DNA of 64,000 bases, taken from SZUA-320 sp963707875. GTDB taxonomy: Bacteria; Gemmatimonadota; Gemmatimonadetes; Gemmatimonadales; GWC2-71-9. The notes beneath the pieces are model-generated. The model saw nothing but the letters and a program-made list of their open reading frames with translations, searched no databases and was not told the origin of the DNA. The translations under genes and the position numbers were made by a program. The stretch covers positions 248,001 through 312,000 of the forward strand of contig CAVPRU010000001.1 in the NCBI GenBank assembly GCA_963707875.1, written 5' to 3'. Numbering within the stretch: the stretch's first letter is position 1; every line of letters begins with the position of its first letter. Below, piece after piece: positions 37,653 to 46,951 of the stretch.

Positions 37653-39375
37653 GTTCCGCACCTGCCCGGTCGACCGGCCGGGAGATCCAGCCTGAAGGCC
37701 GAGGCCCTGGTCAAGGCCAATGCGGTCGTGTCGGTGGTGGCCCTGCTGATCGGCGCCACCGCGGCGGTGCTCATCGTCCTGACCCGCTGGCAGGCGGTCC
37801 ACCTGCTGAGTGCCGTCTGGTTCTACCGGATCCTCGGCGTGCACGGGATGAGCATGCTGATCTTCTTCATCATCTTCTTCGAGATGGCGGTGCTGATCTT
37901 CTGCCAGTACCGTGCTGCTGAATGCCCGACATGACCGTCCCCGAAGACGGGCTGGACCGCGTTCGTCCTGATGGTGGTCGGGGCGGTGATGGTCGAGTAC
38001 ATGATGTGGTCCGGCAAGGCCGACGTGCTGTTCACCTCGTACGTCCCGCTCAAGGCCCATCCGCTGTTCTACCTCGGGGTGATCCTCTTTGCGGTCGGCG
38101 CGCTGATCGTGACCCTGATCTTCTTTGCCAACCTGGTGGTGGCCAAGCGGAGAACAGCGCTACCAGGGGTCGCTCCCGCTGGTGGTGTACGGCGCGTTCA
38201 CGGCCGCGGTCATCGCCGTCATCACTCTGCTGCACGGGGCGGCCATCTACATCCCGACCTTCCTCTGGTCGATGGGCCTGATGGACGTGGACCCGCAGAT
38301 CTACCGGCTCATCTGGTGGGCGCTGGGCCATTCCTCCCAGCAGATCAATGTCGCCGCGATGGTGGCCATCTGGTACCTGCTCGGCGGTCTCACGGTCGGC
38401 GCGGTGGTGCTGAACGAAAAGATCAGCCGTTCCGCCTTCGTGCTCTACATCCTGTTCATCTCGATGGCCTCGGCCCACCACCTGCTGGTGGACCCCGGGA
38501 TGGGGTCGGCCTGGAAGGTGGTCAACACCAGCTACTTCATGTACATGGCGGTGCTGGCCAGCATGATTCACGGTTTCACGGTGCCGGCCGGCATGGAACT
38601 CGGCCAGCGACTCCGCGGGGTGACCCAGGGCCTGTTCGGCTGGCTCCGGAAGGCGCCCTGGGGTGATCCGGGCTTCAGCTCCCTGGTGCTGTCGGTGGTG
38701 GTCTTCGGGTTTGTCGGCGGGATCACCGGGGTGACCATCGGGACTGAGCAGATCAACATCATCGTGCACAACACCCTGCGCTCCCCCGGGCACTTCCATG
38801 CCACCGTGGTCTCCGGGACGGCGATGGCCTTCATGGGGGCCACCTACTACCTCCTGCCGCTGGTGTTCCAGCGGAAGGTGGCGTTCTGGACCCTGGCCCG
38901 GATCCAGCCGTACCTCTTTGCCGGCGGGATGCTGATCTTCACGATGGCGATGACCTTTGCCGGCAGCTTCGGGGTGCCCCGGCGGCACTGGGACATCAGC
39001 TTTGCCACCGCGCCGTTCCAGTACCAGTTCAACCCGGTGGTCGACCTGCTGCTGGCGCTGGTGGCGCTCGGCGGCCTGATGGCCGCGACCGGGGCGTTCA
39101 TCTTCGTCGCCATCGCGGTCAAGTCGGTGTTCTTCGGTGAGCCGCTCGGCGTCCTGACGCCAGGAGTGGCCGTGGTGGGAGTCCCCCAGGGACTGACCCA
39201 TCCGCCGACCCACGCCCCCGACGTGGACCAGCGGAATCAGGAGCTGCACGACAACACCGGGTGGCTGGGACCGGCGCCTGGCACCGTCATCCTGGCCTTC
39301 GTCTTCCTGGCGGCGTTCATCCTCTACTTCTTCGTCAACTGGAAGGTGCTGAGTTTTGTCTGGAAGATCGGGTAG
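37636..39375 (+). CDS. heme-copper reductase subunit I, B-family-derived, probable NO reductase; frameshifted
   Basis: About 579 residues and 13-14 TM helices. Start GTG 37636 lies inside coxB behind a perfect GGAGG and reads VSAATEFRTCPVDRP. Shifts near 37,690, 37,930 and 38,145 are needed to join the rest. Low-spin heme and active-site histidines are kept (LGVHGMSM; GH at 38326-38331; HH at 38476-38481; GHFH ending at 38799). Compared with Thermus ba3 subunit I, the CuB loop GHPIVYFW reads GHSSQQIN. The Tyr that cross-links to the CuB histidine is therefore Gln (38341-38343), and the K-channel Tyr seven residues later is also absent. That pattern belongs to NO-reducing members of the superfamily; O2 reduction is unlikely but not excluded. 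Confidence 0.88.
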
Positions 39376-40267
39376 CACGGACCTGCCGGGTCGGGTCCGG
39401 CTGGCGCTGGCGGCACTGGTCGGGCTGGGGCTGATCACCGCCTCGTGGTGGGCCCTGGCCCTGTGGCCGCTGCCGTCGGACGCTCCGGCCTGGCTGGCCC
39501 GGACCCGGGCGGTGTGCTTCGGCGCGCTGCCCGACACGCTCCCCGACGCCGGCGGCTGGATCCTGCTGGTGGGCCAGCCGATCGGAATGCTGATGATCCT
39601 GCTGATGGTGTGGGGAGACGAATTGCAGTTGGGGATCCGGGGGCTCGCCTCCCGGCTCGGGGGACGGGTCGCGCTGGCCGGGGGAGTGGCCAGTGTGGTG
39701 CTGGGCCTGGTGGGGGTGGTGCTGAGAGTCGACCAGGCGCGGGGCGAGGCGTTCCCGCTCAATCCGGGGAATCCGGCCGAGCTGGCGGCGATGGGCCGGA
39801 TCGACGACAAGGCCGCTGCCCTCAGGCTGGTCGACCAGCGAGGCCACATCGTGGACCTGGCGCAGTACGCTGACCGGCCGGTGATCGTCACCTTTGCCTT
39901 TGCCCACTGCGCCACCGTCTGTCCCACCATCGTGCACGATCAGCTGCAGGTGCTGGAACAGAGTCCGCCGGGCCGTCGGCCGGCCCTGTTGATCGTGACC
40001 CTGGACCCCTGGCGCGACACCCCGGAGCGGTTGGCCTCGATGGCCGCGGCGTGGGGCCTCGACGCCGAGGACACCCACGTGCTGAGTGGGCCGGTGGACG
40101 AAGTGGAGGCGGTGCTGAGCCGGTGGCGGATCCCCCGGACCCGGAACACCGTCACCGGCGATGTGGCCCACCCGACCATCGTGTATCTGGTCCGGCCGGG
40201 CGGCCGGCTGGCGTATGCGCTGGACGGGACCCCGGACGTGATGCTGGCGGCGCTGAAAGGGCTCTAG
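39356..40267 (+). CDS. SCO1/SenC copper chaperone with N-terminal membrane domain
   Basis: A 303-residue protein with three N-terminal TM helices (near residues 15-36, 67-88 and 103-123) and a thioredoxin-fold SCO domain. The copper site is intact: AHCATVCPTIV (CxxxCP) and the distal His in VTGDVAHPTIVYL. SCO proteins deliver copper to the CuA centre of subunit II. Most SCOs have a single anchor helix, so the three-helix extension with AVCFGALPDTLPDAGG between helices is unusual. TTG start at 39356 overlaps the end of subunit I by 20 bases. No other start lies nearby. Confidence 0.88.
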   Translation: MSGRSGSTDLPGRVRLALAALVGLGLITASWWALALWPLPSDAPAWLARTRAVCFGALPDTLPDAGGWILLVGQPIGMLMILLMVWGDELQLGIRGLASRLGGRVALAGGVASVVLGLVGVVLRVDQARGEAFPLNPGNPAELAAMGRIDDKAAALRLVDQRGHIVDLAQYADRPVIVTFAFAHCATVCPTIVHDQLQVLEQSPPGRRPALLIVTLDPWRDTPERLASMAAAWGLDAEDTHVLSGPVDEVEAVLSRWRIPRTRNTVTGDVAHPTIVYLVRPGGRLAYALDGTPDVMLAALKGL

Positions 40268-40300
40268 CCGGGAGGCGGGGCCCGTCCGGCCGGCTGAGCC

Positions 40301-41632
40301 CTACCGGGCGTTCCAGCCGTTCACCGGCCCGCCGTGGAAGAACGCGGCGGGCAGCATCACCCCACCCCGCTTGAATACCATGCCGTTCTTGAGCACGAAC
40401 TGCACGTCGCGCAGCGCATCGATCCCGTCCAGCGGATTGCCCGGCACCGCGATGAGGTCGGCGAACATCCCCACCTGGATCGGGCCCCGGGTCTGTTCCG
40501 TTTCACTCACCTTGTAGCCATTGATCGTCATCGCGCGCAGGATGTCCGCATTCGGGATCCCGGCCGCCTTCCAGGTCTCGATGAACTCGATCGCCACCTC
40601 CCCACGGGTCATCCCGGGCACGAAGTAGTCCGCGTCAGTGGAGAAGGTGAGCGGTGCCTTGTTCTGCCACGCGTTGCGCAACAGGGCGACCGTCTGATCG
40701 TAGCGCTCCCGAGTGGTGTGTCCCGTGAGCGAGATCGGCGTTTCGGTGCCCGCCCGCCAGACCCCCTTGATCGCCATCTGCTTGTGCAGCTCGTCGGTCA
40801 TCCCGCGGTCGTGGGCGATCGACCAGATGCCGGCTTCGACCGCCCGCTTCCCGCCGTCGATGGTCTGCACGTGGCCCTCCACCTTGAGACCCGCCTTGGC
40901 GGCCTCGCTGATCGCCAGCCGGATCTCGTCGGTGCTGTAGCCCCAGGGCTTGCAGTCCACGCAGATCTTGATCACCCGGGCGCCGAACAGGGCGTTCTGC
41001 CGGACCGCCTTCACCAGTTCATCGGGCGTGTCGGCTTCGAGATACTCCGGATAGACGACCTTCCGATCGAGCGCCATTTCCGGATTCGGCCAGAACTGCC
41101 CGCCCAGGCCGCCGATGATCAGACCGGACGGAATGATGGTCGGTCCCGGAATCCAGCCCTGCTCGATCGCCTGCCGCAGGGCGACATCGGCGTAGTTGCC
41201 GCTGTTCCCCATGTCGCGCACGACGGTGAAGCCGGCGGCCAGCATCTGGATCCCGTTCGACGCGGCCTGGATCGCCCGGAGCGGCGTGGCGTCGAGGATG
41301 GAGGTGATGTAGTAGCTGTTCCGCTCGGGCACTTCCTTGTAGGTGAGGGCCAGGTGATTGTGGGCATCGACCAGGCCCGGCAGGACCGTCAATCCGGACA
41401 GGTCGATCACCTCGGCGCCGGCCGGGATCGGGACATTGGGGCCGATCGCCGTGAACTTGCCAGCTTCCACCAGAATCACCTGGTTCGTGAGGATGGTGCC
41501 CGATTCCGGATTGAGCAGACGCCCGGCCTTGATGGCCGTCACCTGGGCCGCCGCGAGGGAGCCGAACAGGAACTGGAGCGCGGTGACGCCCGCGAGGATT
41601 CCCGCGCGCGGGCGTGGCACGAAGGTCGACAT
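40301..41632 (-). CDS. exported amidohydrolase (imidazolonepropionase-like)
   Basis: A 443-residue metal-dependent amidohydrolase with signal peptide (LFGSLAAAQ). TIM-barrel metal ligands: GLVDAHNHLAL, Lys in GARVIKICVDC, His in KVEGHVQTIDG and SIAHDRGMT, and Asp in LTFSTDADYFVPG. This secreted subgroup of imidazolonepropionase-like hydrolases includes prolidase- and dipeptidase-like enzymes. ATG at 41632 is preceded by AGAGG; an in-frame ATG 27 bases upstream is less likely. Convergent with sco. Confidence 0.9.
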   Translation of the reverse strand: MSTFVPRPRAGILAGVTALQFLFGSLAAAQVTAIKAGRLLNPESGTILTNQVILVEAGKFTAIGPNVPIPAGAEVIDLSGLTVLPGLVDAHNHLALTYKEVPERNSYYITSILDATPLRAIQAASNGIQMLAAGFTVVRDMGNSGNYADVALRQAIEQGWIPGPTIIPSGLIIGGLGGQFWPNPEMALDRKVVYPEYLEADTPDELVKAVRQNALFGARVIKICVDCKPWGYSTDEIRLAISEAAKAGLKVEGHVQTIDGGKRAVEAGIWSIAHDRGMTDELHKQMAIKGVWRAGTETPISLTGHTTRERYDQTVALLRNAWQNKAPLTFSTDADYFVPGMTRGEVAIEFIETWKAAGIPNADILRAMTINGYKVSETEQTRGPIQVGMFADLIAVPGNPLDGIDALRDVQFVLKNGMVFKRGGVMLPAAFFHGGPVNGWNAR

Positions 41633-41803
41633 GATGGGGCCTCTGGATGGGGGTCTCATGGGATGCACTCTGGCGTTGGTATTAAGCGGCGCGTGACTGT
41701 TCGTGTCAAGCAGAGCGCACCCGGTGGCCACGGTCCCGAGCCCCGACGCTCGGCGCACAGTACTATCTTCTGTTTCCCGTCCATATCCCCCTCGGAGGTA
41801 GCA

Positions 41804-42304
41804 ATGGTCCTGACGAAGTCCGAACTCGTGGCGGCCCTCCAGAATGAAGTCCGCATCCTGCTCCACCTCGCCAGCAAGGTCGACCGCTCCAGGCTCGACT
41901 ACCGGCCGACGCCGAAACAGCGGAGCACGCTTGAGCTGCTGAGATACCTGTCGATGATGGGTCCCGCCCTGGTGGGAGCCGCCAAGACGGCGGAGTTCGA
42001 CATGGAGGCGTGGACGGCCGATGAAAAGGCCGCGGCGGCGCGGGACTTCGATCAGACCCTGGCGGCGATCGCCAGGCAGGCCGACGGCTATGCCAGGCAG
42101 CTGGCCGGCGTCACGGACGCCGACCTGCGGGCCGAGGTCGAGATCTTCGGCGACCGGTCCACCCGCGGGGCCTTCCTGGTCAATGTCGTACTCTGTGGCT
42201 GTGCCGCCTACCGGACCCAGCTGTTCCTGTACCTCAAGGCGTGCGGCCGGGACGAGCTGGACTCGATGAACCTCTGGGGTGGGATGGACGCCCCGGCCAG
42301 CTGA
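41804..42304 (+). CDS. DinB-like / DUF1569-type four-helix protein
   Basis: A 166-residue soluble helical protein with an ideal GGAGG site. The length, a His near residue 24 (ILLHLASKVDRSRLDYRP) and the pattern KQRSTLELLRYLSMMG with the later YRTQLFLYLKACGRDEL fit the DinB metal-binding four-helix family. The usual third His is not obvious, so metal binding is uncertain. It is divergent from the amidohydrolase gene and followed by a stem-loop. Role unknown; stress or thiol-transfer functions exist in the family. Confidence 0.75.
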   Translation: MVLTKSELVAALQNEVRILLHLASKVDRSRLDYRPTPKQRSTLELLRYLSMMGPALVGAAKTAEFDMEAWTADEKAAAARDFDQTLAAIARQADGYARQLAGVTDADLRAEVEIFGDRSTRGAFLVNVVLCGCAAYRTQLFLYLKACGRDELDSMNLWGGMDAPAS

Positions 42305-42316
42305 ATAGCCCAACTA

Positions 42317-42369
42317 CCGGTAGTGTCCCCGGACCGGGAGCCACCGTCCCGACCACTGGACACTCCCGG
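42317..42369 (+). terminator. stem-loop after the DinB-like gene
   Basis: CCGGTAGTGTCC (42317-42328) pairs with GGACACTCCCGG (42358-42369), one mismatch in 12, beginning 13 bases after the stop codon. A smaller inner stem is possible. It sits upstream of tRNA-Ala and probably separates the two transcripts. Confidence 0.5.
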
Positions 42370-42407
42370 CCCTTCTCCCTTGGCCCGTGACTATATTGGA
42401 CCCTGCC

Positions 42408-42480
42408 GGGGCGGTAGCTCAGTTGGGAGAGCACCTGCTTTGCAAGCAGGGGGTCAGGGGTTCGATTCCCCTCCGCTCCA
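42408..42480 (+). tRNA. tRNA-Ala (anticodon TGC)
   Basis: A 73-base cloverleaf. The acceptor stem GGGGCGG/CCGCTCC contains the G3-U70 pair that marks alanine tRNAs. The D-arm is GCTCAGTTGGGAGAGC, the anticodon arm CCTGCTTTGCAAGCAGG has anticodon TGC, and the T-arm contains TTCGATTC. The 3' CCA is not encoded. The next gene starts 20 bases downstream. Confidence 0.97.
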
Positions 42481-42500
42481 CTCGGCTCACCCCCTATTGG

Positions 42501-43673
42501 ATGACCCTGATGCTTCGACGTTTGGTGTTGACAGCACTCGCCGCCCTCGCGATGGCCGCACTCCCCGACACCGCCGCGGCCCAGGGCACCCGGGCCGATA
42601 CCGCCCAGGTGCTGCTCAACGTGGTCCGGGAACTCCAGGCCTCGGGCCGAGCCCGGGCCGCCGAGGACATCCTCCGGCTGCTGATTGAGCGCTACGACGG
42701 CACCCCCTCGGCGGACAGTGCCCGGTTACGCCTGCGCGGAGCCATCCGGGTCGGCGAGTCCGGCGCCGGCCGCACCGGCTTCGTGGTCTGGAACACCGTC
42801 TTCGGCACCTGGCTCGGCGTGGCCATTCCGGCCGCGTTCGATTCCGAAGGCCCCGAGGCCTACGGCGCGGGGATCCTGATCGGCGCCCCGCTCGGGTTCT
42901 TCGCCTCCAAGGCGTATGCCAACTCCACCAGAATCACTCCCGGACAGTCCGGGGTGATCACCTGGGCCACGATCTGGGGCATGTGGCAGGGAGTCGGCTG
43001 GCAGGACGCACTCGGCATCGGCGATGGGGAATACTGCTATGAACCCGGGGATTGCTACCCCGAGAATTCCACCACGGCGCCATGGGTGGCCCAGGTGGTC
43101 GGCGGACTGAGTGGCCTGGGCGTTGGGCTGGTCGCGGCCCGCAAGGATATTCCCGAAGGCACCTCCGCCATGATCACCCACGGATCGCTGTGGGGCACCT
43201 GGTACGGGATCGCCGGCGCGGTATTGCTCCAATCAGATGACTCCAACGGTGACATCCTGGTGCCCGCCCTGGTCGGCGGCAACATCGGGCTCCTCGCGGC
43301 GATCCCGGCGTCCAAGGCCTGGAACCCGCGCGGGAGCCGAGTCCGGATCATCACCGCCGGCGGGCTGCTCGGCATGGTGGCCGGCTTCGGCGCCGACCTG
43401 TTGTTCCAGATCGACGACGACAAGGGGATCATCCTGCTCCCGACCATCGGAAGTGCCGCGGGCCTCGTGGCCGGTGCCCTGCTCGGCAAGGACCAGCCGA
43501 GCGCCCTGGGCGCCAGCGACGCCGGAATCCGGACCTCGGTGATCGCCCTCGGAGAGAAGACCACCTTCGGGATTCCGCTCCCGATGCCGGCCGCGATCAG
43601 GGTAGTGGACCCCAGCGGTCGTCGAACCACCAAGTTCGGGCTCCGCCTGAACCTGCTGTCCGGCAGCTTCTAG
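42501..43673 (+). CDS. exported glycine-rich repeat protein, probably membrane-associated
   Basis: A 390-residue protein with signal peptide (AALAMAALPDTAAAQG), then a short helical region (AAEDILRLLIERYDG). At least four similar blocks follow, each a small glycine-rich hydrophobic pair of segments: VVWNTVFGTWLGVAIPAAF, ITWATIWGMWQGVGWQDAL, ITHGSLWGTWYGIAGAVLL and ITAGGLLGMVAGFGADLLF. I do not know the family. The blocks could be amphipathic beta-hairpins of an outer-membrane protein or short helical hairpins. ATG at 42501 or 42510 may be the start. It immediately follows tRNA-Ala. Confidence 0.75.
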   Translation: MTLMLRRLVLTALAALAMAALPDTAAAQGTRADTAQVLLNVVRELQASGRARAAEDILRLLIERYDGTPSADSARLRLRGAIRVGESGAGRTGFVVWNTVFGTWLGVAIPAAFDSEGPEAYGAGILIGAPLGFFASKAYANSTRITPGQSGVITWATIWGMWQGVGWQDALGIGDGEYCYEPGDCYPENSTTAPWVAQVVGGLSGLGVGLVAARKDIPEGTSAMITHGSLWGTWYGIAGAVLLQSDDSNGDILVPALVGGNIGLLAAIPASKAWNPRGSRVRIITAGGLLGMVAGFGADLLFQIDDDKGIILLPTIGSAAGLVAGALLGKDQPSALGASDAGIRTSVIALGEKTTFGIPLPMPAAIRVVDPSGRRTTKFGLRLNLLSGSF

Positions 43674-43703
43674 CAGCCCGGTCGGGCTGACTGGCCGCTC
43701 CCG

Positions 43704-45728
43704 CTACGGAATGGCGGGGGCGGCTGGTTTCGTTTCCTCCCCCAGCACCCACTTGGCGAAGAAGGCATACTCCCGCTGCATCTTGTCGAGCTGGAGCCGG
43801 GGCTCCCCGATCCCGTGCCCCTGCCGTGGATAGAGCACCAGAGTGGCCGGCACCCCGTTCTTCCGAAGCCCCATGTACAGTTCCTGGGCCTGCCCGATCG
43901 GGACCCGGGTGTCCTGTTCGCCGTGCATGATGAGAGTGGGCGTCCTGGCCTGCTTGATATAGGTCATCGCCGACGCCCGGGTGTACGCGTCCAGCGAATC
44001 CCACGGCTCACCCCCGAAATACTCCTCCAGGGTGGTCTGCAGATCGTTGGTCGAATACATCGAGTACATGTTGGTGAGCCCGGCCCCCACCATCACCGCC
44101 TTGAACCGGTCGGTCTGGGTCAGGGTCCACGCCGTCATGTAGCCGCCGTAACTCCAGCCAGTCTGTCCCATCCGGGCGGGGTCCGCCAGCCCGCGACGGA
44201 CCAGGTCATCGAGCCCGGTCTGGATGTCCCGGTAGTCGCCGCCCCCCCAGTCGCGCACGTTCGACAGCAGAAACTCCTCGCCGTAGCCCGAGGAGCCCCG
44301 GATGTTCGGCTGGAAGACCAGCCAGCCCTTGGCCGCCCAGACGTGGGCGTAGTTGCCCCATGACGCCGGGAAGCTCCGGGTCCAGACGCCGGACGGGCCG
44401 CCGTGGATCATCGCGATCGTCGGATAGCGCCGCCCGGCCTGATAGTTGGTCGGGTAGTAGAGGATGCCCTCGATCTCCCGCCCATCACTCCCCTTCCACC
44501 GCACGACCTCGTGCCGAGCCAGGGCCAGTTCCGCCACCTGGGGATTGGTCTCGGTCAGCCGGACCGGCTGGAACGGCTGGAATCCTTTCGAGATATGCAC
44601 CTCGGCGGGATGGGTCGGGTCGGTGAGGGTGAAGGCCGCGAGTCCGCTGCGGGCAAAGGTCACCCCGCTGAGGATTCCCTCGACGCTGGTGAGTGGAATG
44701 GGGGAACCACCCTTGGCGGCGACCGCGAACAGCTGGGAGGTGGTCCGGACACCGGCCGTGAAATAGATGGTGGACCCGTCGGGCGACCAGCCGAGCGGGG
44801 TGGGCCGGTACTGGAACCCGGGCGCCACCTCGATCGGGGGGCCGCCCAGGGCCGAGATCACCACCAACTTGCCCTGACCGATCGCGACCCGGTCCGGAGA
44901 TCCCATCCGGAAGGCAATCTGTCGGCTGTCGGGTGACCACTTGGCGGACTCGTCGGGGCCGGGATGCTGCAGCAGTCGGGTCGTCTTCCCCGTCGCGAGG
45001 GTGAGAATCTGGATGTCCGAGCGCCCGTCGTCATCGGTCCGGGGGGTCGGCGTCGTGGTGAAACTGATCCGGGTCCCGTCCGGGCTCCACTCGGGGTCGG
45101 ACACCTGAAACTCACCCGAGACGACTTCGGTCTCCTTGTGGTCGGCCAGGGAGACGATCCAGAGCCGGGTGTAGCTGAAGTCCTGATCCACCACGCGCGC
45201 GTCGTCCCGGTCCTTCTTGCGGCGCTCCTCTTCGGCGGTTGGCTCCCGCTCGGCCACGAAGGCGATCCGGGTGCCGTCGGGTGACCAGACGAACTCCGAC
45301 ACCGCCGTCTTGTGGTTGGTGAGCCGCTCGGCCTCGCCACCGTTGGGCGAGATGATCCAGATCTGGGCCCGTTCCTCCCGGGCACTCAGAAAGGCAATCC
45401 GCTTCGAATCGGGAGCCCAGCGCGGGGCGTTGTCGCTCTTGGGACTGTTGGTGAGCTTGATGGCCGGAGCCGCCGCGGTGCCGACCAGCCAGAGGTCGGT
45501 GTTGGAGGCGTTCGCCTTGAGATCCGGCTGGGAGACCACGTACACCACCCGCTGGCCGTCCGGCGCGATCTGCGGATCGGAGACCCCCCGCATCGCCAGG
45601 ACGTCCTCGGGGGTCATGGCCCGCTGCTGGGCCTCCGCCCCCCCAGCGAGACCCACGCAGAGGGCGCCGGCCAGGCCCACGCCCCAGGTCTGACGGAGAA
45701 TCGGCCGGAACAGGATATTGGCTGACAT
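43704..45728 (-). CDS. exported S9 family peptidase (acylaminoacyl-peptidase/DPP type)
   Basis: Secreted 674-residue serine peptidase. A signal peptide (GGAEAQQ) precedes a seven-bladed WD40/PD40-like propeller with repeated SPDG/WSPDGT turns. The alpha/beta-hydrolase C-terminal domain has nucleophile Ser in GQTGWSYGGYMTAW, Asp in MHGEQDTRVP and His in YPRQGHGIGEPR. Such enzymes trim oligopeptides. Monocistronic; divergent from the class V aminotransferase gene. Confidence 0.95.
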   Translation of the reverse strand: MSANILFRPILRQTWGVGLAGALCVGLAGGAEAQQRAMTPEDVLAMRGVSDPQIAPDGQRVVYVVSQPDLKANASNTDLWLVGTAAAPAIKLTNSPKSDNAPRWAPDSKRIAFLSAREERAQIWIISPNGGEAERLTNHKTAVSEFVWSPDGTRIAFVAEREPTAEEERRKKDRDDARVVDQDFSYTRLWIVSLADHKETEVVSGEFQVSDPEWSPDGTRISFTTTPTPRTDDDGRSDIQILTLATGKTTRLLQHPGPDESAKWSPDSRQIAFRMGSPDRVAIGQGKLVVISALGGPPIEVAPGFQYRPTPLGWSPDGSTIYFTAGVRTTSQLFAVAAKGGSPIPLTSVEGILSGVTFARSGLAAFTLTDPTHPAEVHISKGFQPFQPVRLTETNPQVAELALARHEVVRWKGSDGREIEGILYYPTNYQAGRRYPTIAMIHGGPSGVWTRSFPASWGNYAHVWAAKGWLVFQPNIRGSSGYGEEFLLSNVRDWGGGDYRDIQTGLDDLVRRGLADPARMGQTGWSYGGYMTAWTLTQTDRFKAVMVGAGLTNMYSMYSTNDLQTTLEEYFGGEPWDSLDAYTRASAMTYIKQARTPTLIMHGEQDTRVPIGQAQELYMGLRKNGVPATLVLYPRQGHGIGEPRLQLDKMQREYAFFAKWVLGEETKPAAPAIP

Positions 45729-45801
45729 GGCGGGCCCGGGAAGGCGGTTGGTTACACTTCTGACCGGAGAAAGCTACGCCTTCACCCGCTGAGGACAAAC
45801 C

Positions 45802-46944
45802 ATGAGTCCCTCGCTGCCGTCCCAGCGCCACCTCTTCGACATCCCGCGGGAGGTGGCCTACTTCAACTGCGCCTACATGTCACCGCTGCTCCGGTCGGCG
45901 GTGGAGGCCGGTCGCGAGGCGATCCAGCGCAAGGCCTACCCCTGGGCGGTGACCCCGCCGGCGTTCTTTGCCGAGCTGGCCGAGGCCCGCGGCCTGTTTG
46001 CCCGGCTCATCGGAGCCACCGACGACGACATCGCGATGATTCCGGCCGCCAGCTACGGCATGGCGGTGGCGGCCCGGAACCTCCCGGTCAGCGCGGGCCA
46101 GCGGGTGCTGATGCTGGAGGAGGGCTTCCCCTCCCTGGTCTACGCCTGGCTGGCGCGGTGCGACGCGGTCGGCGCCGAGTCGGTCCTGTTGCAGCGCCCG
46201 GCGGACCACGACTGGACCCGGGTCGTACTGGACGCGATTGACGAGCGAACCGCGGTCGCAGCGCTGCCGATCTGTCACTGGACCGACGGGGCCCTGCTCG
46301 ACCTGCCGCGGATCGCCCATCGGCTGCGTGAGGTCGGCGCCACTCTCGCCATCGACGCCACCCAGTCCCTCGGCGTCATGCCCTTCGACGTGGCCAGTGC
46401 CAGACCCGACTTCCTGGTCGCCCCGACCTACAAGTGGCTGCTGGGCCCGTACAGCACCGGCTTCATGTACGTCGACCCCAGGTGGCACGGCGGGGAGCCG
46501 ATCGAACACAACTGGATTGCGAGGGAGGGGTCGGAGGACTTCGGCGGGCTGGTCCGCTACCGATCCGGGTTCCAGCCTGGGGCGAGGCGGTTCGACGTCG
46601 GGGAGCCCTCCAACTTCGCGCTCCTGCCGGTGGCCATCGAGGGGCTCCGCCAGCTCCACGCGTGGGGAGTCGAGCGGATCTACGCCTCGGTGTCCCGGAT
46701 GGCCTCGGAGATCGCGGAGCGCCTGGCCCCACGCGGGCTCCAGGCGGTGCCCGACGCGCTACGGGCCGGCCACTACCTGGGTCTTCGCCGGGCCGGCGGC
46801 CTTTCGCCCGGAGTCGGCGCGCAGCTCTCGGCCCGGGGAATCTGGGTCAGCCTCCGGGGCGATGCCCTCCGGATCACTCCGCACCTCTATAACGACCAGC
46901 ACGACATCGACCGGCTGGTCGCCGCCCTCTCCCCCCTGCTGTGA
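45802..46944 (+). CDS. class V aminotransferase / cysteine desulfurase-like PLP enzyme
   Basis: A 380-residue fold-I PLP enzyme. The cofactor lysine is in VAPTYKWLLGPYSTGF; the PLP Asp/Gln pair is in LAIDATQSLGVMPFD. It starts YFNCAYMSPLLRSAVE, as in isopenicillin-N epimerase/desulfurase-like members. The exact reaction is not clear. A degraded second copy of its 3' end exists at about 59,759-59,881. The YajQ gene follows 7 bases after the stop. Confidence 0.9.
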   Translation: MSPSLPSQRHLFDIPREVAYFNCAYMSPLLRSAVEAGREAIQRKAYPWAVTPPAFFAELAEARGLFARLIGATDDDIAMIPAASYGMAVAARNLPVSAGQRVLMLEEGFPSLVYAWLARCDAVGAESVLLQRPADHDWTRVVLDAIDERTAVAALPICHWTDGALLDLPRIAHRLREVGATLAIDATQSLGVMPFDVASARPDFLVAPTYKWLLGPYSTGFMYVDPRWHGGEPIEHNWIAREGSEDFGGLVRYRSGFQPGARRFDVGEPSNFALLPVAIEGLRQLHAWGVERIYASVSRMASEIAERLAPRGLQAVPDALRAGHYLGLRRAGGLSPGVGAQLSARGIWVSLRGDALRITPHLYNDQHDIDRLVAALSPLL

Positions 46945-46951
46945 GCGAGCC

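Noticed and set aside
40334..41803. In-frame upstream extension of the DinB-like gene
   Set aside because: It runs antisense through the amidohydrolase gene and has no protein-like pattern; the GGAGG before 41804 sets the true start.
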